Origin: Dendrocalamus latiflorus
Lineage: Eukaryota > Streptophyta > Magnoliopsida > Poales > Poaceae
NCBI GenBank assembly: GCA_017311315.1
Contig: CM029645.1
Coordinates: 26,189,627 to 26,253,626 of the forward strand
Reading direction: 5' to 3'
DNA length: 64,000 nucleotides
A program made the position numbers and the translations under genes. Under the pieces are notes generated by a model. The model made no database searches. It was not told where the DNA came from and worked only from the letters and a program-made list of their open reading frames with translations. Position 1 is the stretch's first letter. Each line of letters starts with the position of its first letter. Below are positions 24,167-37,600 of this stretch, in pieces.

Positions 24167-24684
24167 CTTTTGCTTGATATACTTAATTTATAACTCCATA
24201 GACAATAAAAAAAAGTCACGTTAAAATGTCGAAAAATTCAAAACGGCTTTCGGCTTTAGAAACTAATGCCAAAAGCAGTTTTGAACGGCACCTTTAATTC
24301 TCAGCCTATAGCACCGGAGTCCAGGAAGTTTACTTAGTATATGGCCAATCATCAGTATGGATATTTCTTGGAAGCTTACATAAAGCTCCAAAAAGATTTT
24401 GACTTCTGGCTTCTAGATTTTAGAACTCATAAGTCGTTTTGAATGTGTTGGTTCCTTAACATGGCTTTCTTTCTTTCTTTTTCTTATTGTTCTTCTTCAT
24501 TTGCATTGTAGATAAAGGTATAACCTTTTTTTATTTTCCCTCATTTTTTCTTTATTTTCCTTTAATTGAATGTCTCAACTAAATGCTAATAGCCGCTATA
24601 GTGTTATTTCAGCCAAAAACTATCAGTAAAAGTTATTTTGAATGGGCTAAACCACAAGGTTATTTTGTCGGCTGCTTCCTAGTA
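24167..24684. other. Intergenic up to the copia insertion
   Basis: AT-rich, no coding signal. It ends at the GATAT target duplication of the next element. Confidence 0.4.
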
Positions 24685-24689
24685 GATAT

Positions 24690-27600
24690 TGTTGAACATC
24701 TAGTCAATTTTCGGCATGTTTTAATCCAGAAATTCAGCATATAAAACATGACATAAACATGCATGAGTGATCTATGAACGATGTATTCATATTCGCTAAC
24801 GAACAAGCTAACAAAAGCACCTATTAACATGTTCAAAGCGCACAAAATCAAATACATCAGAAAAGTTTTCAGTATATACCCTCGGGCGGGGCCGGTATCG
24901 GAGACACCGGAGGCGCCGTTACCATCAGTCGACATGATGGCCTATTCGATGTAGTCGATCGAGGTGTGATGCAGGACGAAGCTTGATGCAGGAAGATGTT
25001 CGCAGTGCAGTCCAGCGAACGATCCACAACCAGGAAGTAGACGTCGCAGATTGAGTAGTCGCGCCGATGCGCTCCCCAAAAACTTGATCGCCCGCCTACC
25101 CGTGCAGGTACACAAACGGACGGAGCTTCGGAGGCCTACTCGTCCAGAAACTTGTGCGCGCAAGGTTCTGGACTGGAGATGACAGAGAGCAGCAACAAAA
25201 AACAGAACCACCAGAATACTGTTCTCCCTTACTTTCCCGTATGGAGTAGAGAGTCTTTTGTAACAGCAAAAACGAAGAGGCCAGAGTAACTGCAGCCATT
25301 ACCTCGGAAGTAACCGCAGTCATAATCCACTGGTAACTGCACCGTTACTGCCAGCCACTCGTTAATGCTAGTTACTGCGAGTCGTTTCGATTTTCGAATA
25401 GATAAAGAAAAACGCGCCCGCACCCGACACGCCTGCGCGCGTACGCACACGCACACGCACCGCACCGCGCGGCGCGGCGTGGCGTGGCGAGGCGAGCGAG
25501 CGAGCGCGCGCGTGTATTGGCTCTCTCCAATACCACAAGGGGGTTACCACGTTCCACCTTTTAAAGTGGTGTAACTCCCATTCAATTCTCCATATGGGAC
25601 TAAACAATTTTCTACCTAGCATTAGTTGTGGGCCTAGGAATTTCATTTGATTAATTGCTAAATTAAAATGGGCCAATCCCAATTAATCCAACAATCCCCA
25701 CCAAATTTCAAGGCACACGAGAAATGCTCTCAGTTCTGCTGTTGTTTGATATACCAGTGTTTCGATGGAGACTGTTAAGTTGAACATCCACCTAGGAAAG
25801 GAGTTACACTCATCCACAACTGAACAATGGACTATGCCTTGAATTGACAGTTTTGTGCGAACAAGCTTTACCCAATTCCTTTACTAGTACTAGGCTGCCT
25901 AAAGCATCCCCTCTGGTTGGAGCGTATAAGTCATACTCCAAGCCTATTCATGAGTATCTAGAGATCACACAAATCTCATAGACTGTGACCAGCAGTCGAA
26001 CTCATATAGGTGTGTTCTTTCTAAGATGTCCTGTAGGCCGACATCTCTGCTTTAAAAAGCCACTTGGATCACATTAAGGTAAAAACCAACCTGCCATACA
26101 GAATAGGAGAGAAGCGCATCACTGAAGAAATGAGCCCTGTAAAGGTCTCTTCTCCCAGTCAACCAACAACTTGTTTCACCATCCTACTTCACGGGATCTC
26201 CGATCACATAGAACAGGTTACCACTGTGGTATGACTCATGTGGGTCTCAGGCCCATCTCACTCGATGCACTATCTATCACATTACGTGATAAACCCTTTG
26301 TAAATTGGTCTGCCAGATTCTTTGCTGTCTGGACATAGTCCAGTGCTATAACTCCGGAGTTTTTCAGCTTTCTGACAGACTTCAACCGCCTCTTAACATG
26401 CCTAGATGACTTCATGTTGTCCTTAGAACTGTTCACCTTGATAATTACAGTTTGATTATCACAGTTCATCAGGATAGCCGGTATCGGTTTTTCAACCACC
26501 GGCAGATCCATAAGGAGTTCACGAAGCCACTCAGCCTCAACAGTGGCGGTATCTAACGCTGTGAGTTCTGCTTCCATTGTTGACCTCGTTAAGATGGTCT
26601 GCTTGCAAGACTTCCAGAAAACAGCACCTCCTCCAAGTGTGAACACATATCCACTCGTGGCTTTTATCTCATCAGCATCAGAGATCCAGTTTGAATCACT
26701 ATATCCCTCCAGTACCTTTGGGTACCCAGTATAGTGAATGACATAGCTCACAGTTGCCTTTAGATAGCGCATCACTCTCTCAAGAGCATGCCAATGATCA
26801 TCTCCCGGATTTGAAACAAACCGGCTTAGCTTGCTCACAGCAAACGAGATGTCAGGCCTCGTAGCACTAGCTAAATACATCAATGAGCCAATGATCTGGG
26901 AGTATCTCAATTGATCCCTTGTTATTCTTCGGTTTTTCCTCAATAACACACTAGGATCATAAGGAGTAGAAGCAGGTTTGCAGTCACTATAACCAAAGCG
27001 ACTCAAGACCTTATCCACATAGTGGGATTGCACGAGTGTAACCCCACCATCACCTTCTCTCAGTAGCTTAATGTTAAGAATCACATCAGCCACTCCCAAA
27101 TCTTTCATCTCAAAATTCTTGGACAGAAAGTCCTTGACCTCCTCAATCACATTGAGGTTGGTCCCAAAAATCAGTATGTCATCAACATACAAGCACAAGA
27201 TCACTCCTTCTCCCCCACCATAGCGATAGTACACACATTTGTCAGCTTCATTCACAACAAAGCCAGCAGATGTCAAAGTTTTGTCGAACTTCTCATGCCA
27301 TTGCTTAGGTGCTTGCTTTAGGCCATACAAAGACTTTAACAACTTGCACACCTTTCCTTCTTGACCTTGTACCACAAACCCGTCTGGCTGATCCATATAG
27401 ATCTCCTCCTCCAACTCTCCATTTAGGAAAGCTGTCTTAACGTCCATTTGATGAACGAAAAGACCATGAGAGGCAGCCAGGGCAAGTAGTACTCGAATTG
27501 TGGTCAGTCGGGCAACAGGTGAATAAGTATCAAAGAAGTCATCGCCTTCTTTCTGGGTATAACCCTTGGCCACAAGCCTTGCCTTGTACTTTTCAATTGT

Positions 27601-30600
27601 ACCATCAGGCCTAAGCTTTTTCTTGAAAATCCATTTACATCCTACAGGTTTACACCCATAAGGACGGTCAACGACCTCCCAAGTTCCATTAGACATAATA
27701 GAGTCCATCTCACTCCGTACTGCTTCCTTCCAATAGTCAGCGTCAGGAGAAGAATATGCCTCTTCCATGGTTCTTGGAGTGTCATCCACGAGATATACAA
27801 TGAAATCATCACCAAAAGACTTTGCAATCCTCTGTCTCTTACTCTTTCGAGTAACTTCATTGTTATCCTCTTCAGGATTTTCCATAGGCGTTTCCTCAAC
27901 ATGTTCTATCGGCACAAAGGAATCAAGGGAAATTATAGGTTCTTGACTAGATGAGCTAGGTACATCACATTTCATAGGAAATTCATTCTCAAAAAATGTA
28001 GCGTCTCTGGACTCTATGATTGTACCAACACGCATGTCAGGTACTCCAGTTTTTATAATTAAGAACCTATAACCCACGTTGTGCATAGCATAACCAAGAA
28101 ATACACAATCTACGGTTTTTGGTCCAAGTTTGCGCTTCTTGACAATTGGCACGTTAACTTTGGCCAAACATCCCCAGGTGCGCAAGTATGAGAGAGTCAA
28201 CTTCTTCTTTTCCCATTCCTCGAATGGTGTTACTTCTTTATTCTTTGTAGGAACTCTATTCAGGACATGACACGCGGTCAATATAGCCTCACCCCACCAT
28301 TCCTTAGAAAGTCCCGCAGTGTCTAACATGGCGTTAACCAAATCAGTTAGAGTGCGATTTTTTCTTTCGGCAACCCCGTTTGACTCGGGAGAATAGGGAG
28401 GCGTCCTCTCATGAATAATTCCATGTTCCTCGCAGAATAAAGTAAACTCATTTGAAAAATACTCTCCCCCATGATCAGACCTTACCAGCTTGATTTTCCT
28501 CTCAAGTTGGTTTTCTACCTCAGCTTTATAGATCTTAAAGTAATCCAACGCTTCATCTTTTGTTTTTAATAAGTACACGTAGCAAAATCTAGTGCAATCA
28601 TCTATAAGCGTCATGAAGTATTTCTTTCCACCTTTAGTCAACACGCCATTCATCTCGCATAAATCAGAATGAATGAGTTCTAACGGTGCCAAATTCCTCG
28701 CCTCTTTTGCTGCCTTGTGAGGCTTGCGAGGTTGTTTCGATTGAACACACGCATGGCACTTAGGACCTTTGACCAAAGTGAATTTCGGGATTAAACTCAT
28801 ATTAGCTAAGCGCGTCATACACCCAAAATTAACATGACAAAGTCGTGAATGCCAAACATTAGACTCATCATCATCATTACACACATGGTTCACAATTTTA
28901 TTATAGGAATCCATCAAAGAAAAACGGAACAAACCTCCGCTCTCATAGCCTTTACCAACAAATGTTCCATACTTAGACACGACACATTTATTGGACTCAA
29001 AAGCAAGCCTAAAACCATCTCTACATAGTAGAGATCCGCTAACGAGATTCTTCTTTATGGAGGGGACATGCTGCACGTTCTTCAACTGCACGGTCTTTCC
29101 CGAAGTAAACTTCAGATCGACCGTACCAACACCATGAACAGCTGCATGCGAACCGTTCCCCATCAACAAGGAGCAACCTCGACCGACCTGATAAGATGAA
29201 AACAAGGAAATATCAGCACAAACATGAATATTAGCACCAGTATCAACCCACCACTCAGGTGATTGACAAACAGAAAGAACTGTAGGTAAATAATTACCGT
29301 ACCCCGATGTTCCTCCAGCGTCACTAATAACCATGTTGGCAGACTTCTTCTGCTTATTCTTGCGATCTGGACAATCCTTAGCCCAATGGCCAGAATCACC
29401 GCACACAAAGCAGCTGCCCTTTCCTTTGCCTTTCTTCTTAAACTCAGTAGTAGCCTTGGGTTTGACAAAACGCTTATTTTTCTTTTTGTTGTGGAAAGCC
29501 TGAGGATTCTTCTTCTGCACCAAATTGGCGCTAGAACCTCCCTCAGCAGCAACTTTCTTGCCACGAGTATCTTTTGCCCTCGCCTTCTCTTCAACACCAA
29601 GAGTGCCAATGAGATCAGTAACACTGAACTCCTGCCTCTTGTGCTTTAGAGAAGTAGCAAAATCCGACCAAGAGGGTGGTAACTTGGCGATAATACCGCC
29701 AGCCACAAACTTGTCCGGTAACTCGCACTTATTGTTCTCAAGCTACTTTGCCAGCGCCTGAATCTCATGAGCTTGCTCTACTACAGAACGGTCATCGACC
29801 ATCTTGTAGTCATAGAACTGCTCCATGACATACAACTCACTGCCAGCATCGGAAACTCCAAACTTGGCCTCAAGTGCATTCCACATATCTTTACCCGTAG
29901 GCAAATGCATGTACGCATCCACAATGTTATCCGCCAGAATGTTGACAAGCGCACCTCGGAAAAAGTTATCCGCTACATTGAACTTGCGTTCATCCTCATC
30001 AGACAGAGGCTCAGCGGGCTTTCCTTGTGCAACATGAAAACATTCCATGGCAGTAAACCACAGGATCGCGCGTGCACGCCATCTCTTAAAATTTGAACCA
30101 TCAAACGGAGGGTGTGGCTTAAGCGACGCAGCAAAGCCAACTACCGAAAAAGACCTATCAAGTTTTTGGATTGTTGAAACATCTAGTCAATTTTCGGCAT
30201 GTCTTAATCCAGAAATTCAGCATATAAAACATGACATAAACATGCATGAGTGATCTATGAACGATGTATTTATATTCGCTAACGAACAAGCTAACAAAAG
30301 CACCTATTAACATGTTCAAAGCGCACAAAATCAAATACATCAGAAAAGTTTTCAGTATATACCCTCGGGCGGGGCCGGTATCGGAGACACCGGAGACGCC
30401 GTTACCATCAGTCGACATGATGGCCTATTCGATGTAGTCGATCGAGGTGTGATGCAGGAAGATGTTCGCAGTGCAGTCCAGCGAACGATCCACAACCAGG
30501 AAGTAGACGTCGCAGATTGAATAGTCGCGCCGATGCGCTCCCCAAAAACTTGATCGCCCGCCTACCCGTGCAGGTAAGGCCAGAGTAACTACAGCCATAA

Positions 30601-30957
30601 TCCACTGGTAACTGCACCGTTACTGCCAGCCACTCGTTAATGCTAGTTACTGCGAGTCGTTTCGATTTTCGAATAGATAAAGAAAAGCGCGCCCGCACCC
30701 GACACGCCTGCGCGCACGCACCGCACCGCACCGCACCGCACGGCGCGGCGCGGTGGGGCGAGCGAGCGCGCGCGCGTGTATTGGCTCTCTCCAATTCCAC
30801 AAGGGGGTTACCACGTTCCACCTTTTAAAGTGGTGTAACTCCCATTCAATTCTCCATATGGGACTAAACAATTTTCTACCTAGCATTAGTTGTGGGCCTA
30901 GGAATTTCATTTGATTAATTGCTAAATTAAAATGGGCCAATCCCAATTAATCCAACA
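24690..30957 (-). mobile_element. Copia LTR retrotransposon, near complete
   Basis: Bounded by LTRs at 24690-25693 (1004 bp; 3' LTR in element sense) and 30172-30957 (786 bp; 5' LTR). The flanking 5-bp duplication is GATAT (24685-24689 and 30958-30962). In plus-strand view each LTR begins TGTTGAA and ends CCAACA. The right LTR lacks about 170 bp present in the left one after 'cccgtgcaggta', plus two shorter blocks; otherwise they differ at few sites. A purine tract (GGTGGGGAT on the minus strand, 25694-25702) abuts the 3' LTR. No tRNA-type primer-binding site separates the 5' LTR from gag, so the leader seems deleted. Confidence 0.93.
26236..30171 (-). pseudogene. Copia gag-pol polyprotein, one in-frame stop, no start
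   Basis: One reading frame runs from the LTR edge to the stop at 26236. It is broken only by a TAG at 29743-29745 within gag, and no ATG precedes the first gag residues. In order: gag; a zinc knuckle CFVCGDSGHWAKDC; protease WVDTGA; the integrase zinc finger (H.H..C..C) and core with HSDLCE and RSDHGGEYF; reverse transcriptase with the intact YVDD box; and RNase H with MEAEL. The order protease-integrase-RT-RNase H defines the copia class. The pol part (about 1150 codons) is fully open. The gag stop and missing leader make it unlikely to work on its own. Described only; no restored reading is given. Confidence 0.92.
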
Positions 30958-30962
30958 GATAT

Positions 30963-31278
30963 AACTAGATACGATATTCCAAGTATTGCATCAATGCAGA
31001 CAATGTATCAACTTATCTTAGTTGGCATATACAATGAAATCCCTCAACTTGGCTCATGTAGTCATATGCATCCAAATCGCAATCACAAGCACCAAAATAC
31101 CCTGTCTTGCTCTCATCAAATCATCCATGGACCATGGCGTAGTAGATGTCATGCATGCCTCCGCCTATGAATCCAGCAACTTGAAGGCCTGCTCCAGCTC
31201 CTAGTGAGACCACCCGATCCGACTACAGTCGGTGCGTGAACTTACATCACACGAGAAGCCATAGCCGTGAATCCTATG
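30963..31278. other. Region upstream of the broken GRAS copy
   Basis: Between the copia target duplication and the first GRAS-like ATG. It may hold old promoter or leader sequence of that gene. No element was identified. Confidence 0.35.
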
Positions 31279-31651
31279 GAGAAAGGAGCACTGCTCTCTA
31301 GTACGGGCGCGTCGCCGCCGGGGGCTTCCCCTTGCTCGCTGTACGGGCCGTGGGCGCATGAACGTGGCACGGTCGAGCGCCTCTCGCAGCTCTGCCCAGC
31401 TCCGTGCGAGTGCGCGGCACACGTTGAGGCTTGGGTCCATCGAGAAGGCCAGCCGGTGCCTCGAGCGCGCCACGGGCCTCGCCGCCGAGGCCGACGGGCC
31501 ACTGCAGCGGCTCGCCTTGGGCATGGCTGACATCCTGGCGCGGTGCCTCCTCCGATCCGTCCCGGCCATCGCCGGTGCGCTCATCGACCCGTCCGACTAC
31601 CTCGATCGGTGGTCCGTCAGGGCGGTCCCATGCGGATTCTTCGAGCTCACC

Positions 31652-31816
31652 CAGGGTGAAACCAGCTCAAGCCCAAGCCCTGAGTTGGGCTAGCTGCTCT
31701 TGGGCCGACTCTCAAGCTAACTCTGTTTTTTATGATTTTTCATGAATTTTATATGGATTTTGGTTACCAGGCATCGGGCTACAGCCCAAATAGCCCGAGG
31801 CCTAGTTCCGCCACTG
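31652..31816. mobile_element. hAT-like MITE, 165 bp, in GRAS pseudogene
   Basis: Starts CAGGGTGAAACCAG and ends CTAGTTCCGCCACTG, which are imperfect inverted ends. The flanks AGCTCACC (31644-31651) and AGCTCAGC (31817-31824) form an 8-bp duplication with one mismatch. Removing the insert and one duplication restores the GRAS reading from '...FFEL' to 'SRFSKVAF'. Confidence 0.65.
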
Positions 31817-31899
31817 AGCTCAGCCGCTTCTCCAAGGTGGCCTTTGTTGTTGCCAACCGGGCGATCCTGGAGGCCACAAAGAACGAAAAGGTGAAGCGG

Positions 31900-32251
31900 A
31901 GTTCATGGCGGCAACAGGCGCAGCTTGTCAGGCAATTTGGCTCAGAAATGTGCTTAGCGAGATCACCGGGAGGAAGCTCGAATCAGTAACATTGTTTGTG
32001 GGTAACAAGTTAGCGGTCGCACTCATAAAAAACCCGGTGTTCCACGGAAGAAGTAAGCATATTGATACACGCTTTCACTTCATTAGAGAATGTGTGGAAC
32101 AGGGACAAATAAAGAGTGGGGCATATCAACATAGAGGAGCAGCGAGCCGACATCCTCACCAAAGGCCCTTTCTAGAATCAAGTTTGGTGAGATGTGCGAG
32201 CTGATCGACGTCAGAGACCTCACAGCCTAAGTCAAGTTTAGGGGGGGTGAG
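31900..32251 (+). pseudogene. Truncated copia RNase H end
   Basis: Reads EAEFMAATGAACQAIWL...GRSKHIDTRFHFIRECVEQ, the C-terminal RNase H part of copia polyproteins, with a frameshift near 32120. It is followed by a purine tract (TTTAGGGGGGGTGAG) and then an LTR. Everything upstream in that element is missing, so it is a 5'-truncated copy fused directly to GRAS sequence. Confidence 0.85.
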
Positions 32252-32815
32252 TGTTATCAAATAAACCTGACTGGGCGGAAGTTCTCTGTGTGGTCGTAAC
32301 GATCGGGTTTCTATGTGGTCGTAACGACCGGTTCTTTGTGTGGTTGTTTACGACCGGTCTGTGTGGTTGTAACAATTGGGTCTCTGTGCGGTCGTAATGA
32401 CCGGTGTTTGTGTGGTCATTACGGTCGGTATCTGTGTGGTCGTAATGGCCGGTGTCTGTGTGGTCATAACGGCCAATGTCTATGTGGCCATTCATGATCG
32501 GTCTGTATGGTCATAGGTGCCGCAGTCGTAAGTGCCGTGGTCGTGTGGCTAGTCACTGTAACAGTCGACGATCACTGTAGTAGTTGGTGGTAATTGTACC
32601 AGGCATCAATACGGGTGGTCGTGGATGACATAGGTCGTCTTTCAGTCGGCTAACTGCCCAGTATGGGCAGGCGACGTGATGGTTGAGGCCGGAGAATCCA
32701 GACCTCGGCGAGTCTAGCTTTTGATTGTAAAGCGGAGTCTGTAAAATAGCGTCGAGTTGTAAGTCGTAGCAGCGCAAGAAAGAGAATACAAAAAAATTGC
32801 CCCAAACACTCTCTG
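32252..32815 (+). repeat. LTR of the truncated copia, GGTCGTAACG-rich
   Basis: Starts TGTTATCAAATAAACCTGAC immediately after the purine tract. It shares with the minus-strand solo LTR at 48065-48920 the start (AATAAACCT.ACTGGGCGGAAG), the array of GTGGTCGTAACGACCGG phrases and the 'ttgccccaaacactctctgc' region. Similarity stops near 32815, where other sequence begins, so the LTR is itself truncated. Confidence 0.7.
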
Positions 32816-33453
32816 CTTCATACGCCTTAGGTACGAAAAAATTGCCCCAGAACCCACACGTACTCACGTGAACGTGAACGTGAGGAGGAGTGTTGAAGTA
32901 TAAGTGAATTAACTGCTTTGTCACTATTAACCGGGCTATCCTTGATGTAGCGGAGGATGAAAAGGTCGCACCGCACTTTAATTTTGCTCGCAAAATAATA
33001 ATAAAATTCACATTATACGAGTTGTTTAAGCATACTAACATCTATCGAGTTAATTTGCTCTTGAAACACGTAGCTTTCCGGTGACTTAATTTGGATGTCT
33101 TTTTTCTCAAAAGGCAAATTTGGAAGTCTAAACTTACCAACAAGAAAAAGTTATCTGCCCTTGAAGCACTTAGATTTTCGCTGACTTAATTTGGATGTCT
33201 TTTTTTTCGAAAGGAAAATTTGGATGTCTATTCTTACTAGGATGCTGCAATAACATGCAATGGTTTTGTCCTTTTGTTTTAGGATCCTAGAAGTTCCAAA
33301 ATCAACTTTTTTTTTAATGCATGTGTTGTGAATCAGCATGCCAGTTGTAGTCTAACTGGTAATGCACTATTTTTTCATCACAGAGAATGTTTTGTTGGAC
33401 TATTCATTGAAGAGTTGCTAGTATGCTGATTTGATCCCGGATTTTCAATGATT
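32816..33453. other. Insert sequence inside GRAS pseudogene
   Basis: Contains a duplicated phrase 'gacttaatttggatgtctttttt' at about 33082 and 33182. No coding or clear element was identified. Confidence 0.4.
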
Positions 33454-33700
33454 GTACTCCCTCCGTTCAGTTTATAAGATATTTTTAATAATTTTATCCA
33501 TAAATATAGAATGTATGTTATATTATAACACAAAATTAATGTGAGGTTTCCTTTATACTCCTAATAAATATATTATTTTATTTTATATTTTCTACGTGCA
33601 TGTATTAAATATAGTGTTTAAAATAATAATTAGAGATAATTTAATTATTTTTAATATCTCATTGGTCTATATGCATTGGGAATTTGAGTTGCCTAGTGAG
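33454..33700. mobile_element. Stowaway-like MITE, degraded
   Basis: Begins TACTCCCTCCGTTCAG, the usual Stowaway (Tc1/Mariner) start next to a TA. It is AT-rich inside. The matching right end is not clear. Confidence 0.5.
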
Positions 33701-33745
33701 AAACATTTACAGGGTTTATGCATTGTTGTCTAGATATTGATGATA

Positions 33746-33963
33746 GGAATGTCTATACAACATTCGACTATTTTTTAGGACAAAAATAGTCAGATTGATC
33801 TGGGGCGTTAGATCTCCATCCAACGGATCCACTCATACAAGCCCCCCTCCAAAAAAAATGACCCCCTCCAAAAAAATGATCTAGGGCGTTGGATCTCCAT
33901 CTAACGACTTAAAATCTGACTGTTTTTATCCAAAAAATAGTCGAATGTTGTATAGACACTCCC
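33746..33963. mobile_element. Mutator-like MITE, 218 bp
   Basis: Long inverted ends (about 50 bp; TGTCTATACAACATTCGACT on the left, complement on the right). The flanks ATTGATGATA (33736-33745) and ATTTATGATA (33964-33973) form a 10-bp duplication with one mismatch. The centre holds two CCCCCTCCAAAAAAA tracts and inverted 'gatctccatccaacg' blocks. Confidence 0.85.
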
Positions 33964-34675
33964 ATTTATGATAAACAAATTTTATGAAGACATTGTATGC
34001 ATGCCTTTGAACTTCTGAATTTTGATGATAGTAGCACTGCAGGTTGTCCGCATTATTATTGACTAGTCCTGCTCAACCACCAACCCACCCATGGCAGTGG
34101 CTCGAGCTTCTTCGTGACTTCCATGGCCGTCCTGGGGGGCCATCCGATCTACGCCTCGCCGTTGTCCATGAAGACAGTGAGTTCCTTACCAACATGCGGA
34201 CATTGCTAAGGAAGGAAGCTGATGCCCTCAAAATGCCGTTCCAATTCGATTCTGTGATTGGCAGACTCGAGACATTGGACTTCAGCAATCTCCGCAAGAC
34301 CCTTGAGATAAAATTCGGTGAGGCCGTCGTGATCAGCTGCGTTATACAAATGCACCGCCTCCTCGTGGTTGATGACAATGTGAGCTACAAATGGCAAATA
34401 TCGCTCAAGTTAAGCAAATGGCAAATATCGCTCAACAAAAGCAAATGACCAGCTCAGTGTACAGCCCGGCATCCACACTGAACTATCCACAAACACCATC
34501 CCCTCAATGTCAGTCAGATACCAAATTTACTGATGAGTTTCCTCTCCGCCATCCGTGCGCTTAAACCGAACATCGTGGTGAAGATGGAGCAAGATGCAAA
34601 CCATAATGCCTCCATGAAGTAGCTGCAGCCAGACCACAGAAAACCGATGAGCGAGTACGTGTAGAAAGGATGCTC

Positions 34676-37600
34676 TGTTAGACTATAATCTTGAGCATTT
34701 GCTGTTTATTTTGCATTTGTGTTTTAGCCTAAGTGGCCATAAGTCAGGAGTAGAATCAGTCTTCCTGTCTGTTGCAAACGGCTGTGTAATCTGTCCGAGT
34801 CATAAGGGCAGTTAGGAGTTTGATTGATTCTCATTTGATTGTTTCCTAGATGTAACAAACGCTATTATTTCGCAGTTAATGAACGTATAAAAAGAGCCTC
34901 GGATCTACCGAGTTGATTGCGCTCTGCATCATTCAGTTGTCCACTGTCATTTCCAGTTTTTGTCGGATTTCCGTCAGGCTACTGTTCACGCCTGAATTCA
35001 GTTTACTCTGATGTGTGCGTTCAGTTAGCGCTGGCATCCTTCTGAGCGTTTGATGCAGTAGCCATTTCTGACATTTGGTATCAGAGCGTGTCTCAGATCC
35101 TATGTCATTCACTCACACACCAAGCCGATACACGCCACCAGGGAGAAGGAGCAGCACGGGCGGCATTGGCGACAACTCGAGCAGCGAAGGAGTGCAGTCG
35201 CCGGTGATGTCTCAGCAGACGACCAGAGAGTCGGGAGTTGCGTTGAGATATCCCATGCTGACAAGAACCAATTACGCCGATTGGGCGTTATTGATGCGGG
35301 TAAATCTGCAAGCCCAGGGAGTATGGGGAGCGATTGAACCCGGAGGCGGCGACTTCAAGCAAGATCGGATGGCACTCGCGGCAATTCTTCAGGCTGTGCC
35401 ACAGGAGATGCTGAGAATGCTAGCAACAAAGGACTCAGCAAAAGCGGCTTGGGAAGCAGTGAAGACCATGCGGGTTGGCGTCACTCGTGTGCGCGAGGCA
35501 CGGCAGCAGGCCTTGCGTCATGACTTCGACTCCATCCGCTTCAAGGAGGGTGAAACCGTCGAAGACTTCGGCATGCGCATCACTGGTCTCGTTAATGACA
35601 TTCGAGACATGGGGGGTGTGATCGAGGAGGAGCATGTGCTCAAAAAGCTCCTCCGCGTCGTCCCTGCAAGATACCAGCAAGTGGCAATAGCCATCGAGCA
35701 ATTGCTGGATTTGAAGACCATGCCGATGGAGGAGCTCGTCGGCCGTCTGTCGTCTGTAGATGAACGATATGGCGACGACGATGACACAAATGGCATGCAG
35801 CAAGCGGGAAAACTTCTCCTCACAGAGGAGGAATGGAAGGCCCGGCAGAATCAGAGGAACCAGGAGGGATCCTCGAACTGGAGCAAGAACGCGGGCAGTG
35901 GCTCCGGCGGCAAGCAGAACCGCTGGCGCCCGAAGAATGCAGGGATGCAGAAGGACCGCGACGGCAGAGAGACTGCATCGGGTGGTGGGCGAGATCGCTC
36001 GAAGGTGAAGTGTTACAATTACAGTAACTTCGGGCACTACGCAAAGGAGTGTCGCAAGCCACGACGGGAGCGCAAAGATCAAGCAAATCTGACCAAGGCA
36101 GAAGAAGAGCCCACACTTCTGATGACGCAGGTGTGTGAGCTTCACTCGCACAATCCAAGACCCGAGGATGAGCAGGTGTATCTGAATGAGACGGAGGCCA
36201 AGGAAATACAATTCCGGGAAGAGGCTGATGATCCTGTGCCAAACGTCTGGTATTTAGATACCGGCGCCACAAATCATATGACTGGCGCCAAAGGAGTCTT
36301 TGCTGAGCTCAACACCCACGTTACAGGGATTGTGAAGTTTGGGGACGGGTCTGCAGCGGAAATTTGTGGCCGTGGCACTGTTCTCTATGCATGTAAGAAT
36401 GGTGAGCATGGAACACTCGAAGGAGTTTACTTCATTCCCAGACTGAGAAACAACATTATAAGTGTTGGTCAGTTGGATGAGCAGAAGTACAAGATCCATA
36501 TTGAAGATGGATTTCTCACCATCCGAAACCAACAGAGTTTGCTGCTTGCGAAAGTTCCTCGGAGCTTGAATCAGCTGTATCTTCTCAAGCTCAATTTGGC
36601 AAAGCCCGTATGCCTGGCATCAATCTGCAGTGAGGAGGCTTGGAGATGGCATACTCGTTACTGTCATCTCAACTTCCAGGCACTTCGGAAACTCTCGCAA
36701 GAAAAGATGGTTCGTGGACTTCCATTGATAGATCATGCTGATCAGTTGTGCGAAGGATGCTTGGCGGGAAAACAACGTCGAATGCCATTTCCAGAGAAGG
36801 CTAAGTACCGGGCGCAGGCGGCGCTCGAATTGGTGCATGGAGACCTTTGTGGTCCGATTGCACCGGCAACTCCAGGAGGGAAGAAGTATTTTTTGCTGCT
36901 TGTGGATGACATGAGTCGGTTCATGTGGATTCGGCTTCTGTCCTCAAAGGATCAAGCAGCAACTGCGATCAAACATTTTCAGGTTGGCGTTGAAGTGGAG
37001 AAGGGATGTAAACTGAAGACACTCCGCACTGACCGGGGTGGCGAATTCACTGCAGCTGAGTTCGGCACATACTGTGCAACCCAAGGAATCAAGCGTCAGC
37101 TCACCTCCCCGTATTCTCCCCAGCAGAATGGAGTTGTCGAACGGCGAAATCAAACAATCGTGGCGGCTGCACGCAGTATGCTTAAGGCCATGAAGATGCC
37201 TGCACAGTTTTGGGGTGAAGCAGTGGTGACTGCAGTGTATGTGCTGAACCGATCTCCAACGAAGAGCCTAGAAGGTCAGACACCTTACGAAGCCTGGCAC
37301 GGTAGACGCCCCGACGTTGAGCATCTGAGGACTTTCGGTTGTATTGGTCACGTGAAGACAGTGAAGCCAAATCTCAAGAAGCTTGAAGACCGCAGTACAA
37401 AGATGATCTTCATTGGTTATGAAGAGGGGTCCAAGGCCTACCGGATGTATGATCCGGTGGGGAAGAAGGTGTGTGTGACTAGAGACGTCGTGTTCGATGA
37501 GACGGCAAGCTGGCCGTGGGGGAGCTCGAACACATCACAGGAGTTGGAACAAGGAAATGGTGAGTTTGTAGTTGAGCATTTCACTACATTCATGTTTGGA

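Noticed and set aside
25365..25574. Frames through the CGCGCACGCACACG tract of the copia LTR
   Set aside because: Simple repeat of the LTR; the same region is present and variable in the other LTR.
32238..32495. CRISPR-like look of regularly spaced GTGGTCGTAACGACCGG phrases
   Set aside because: Repeats are imperfect, spacers are also repeat-derived, the host is a plant LTR, and no cas genes exist.
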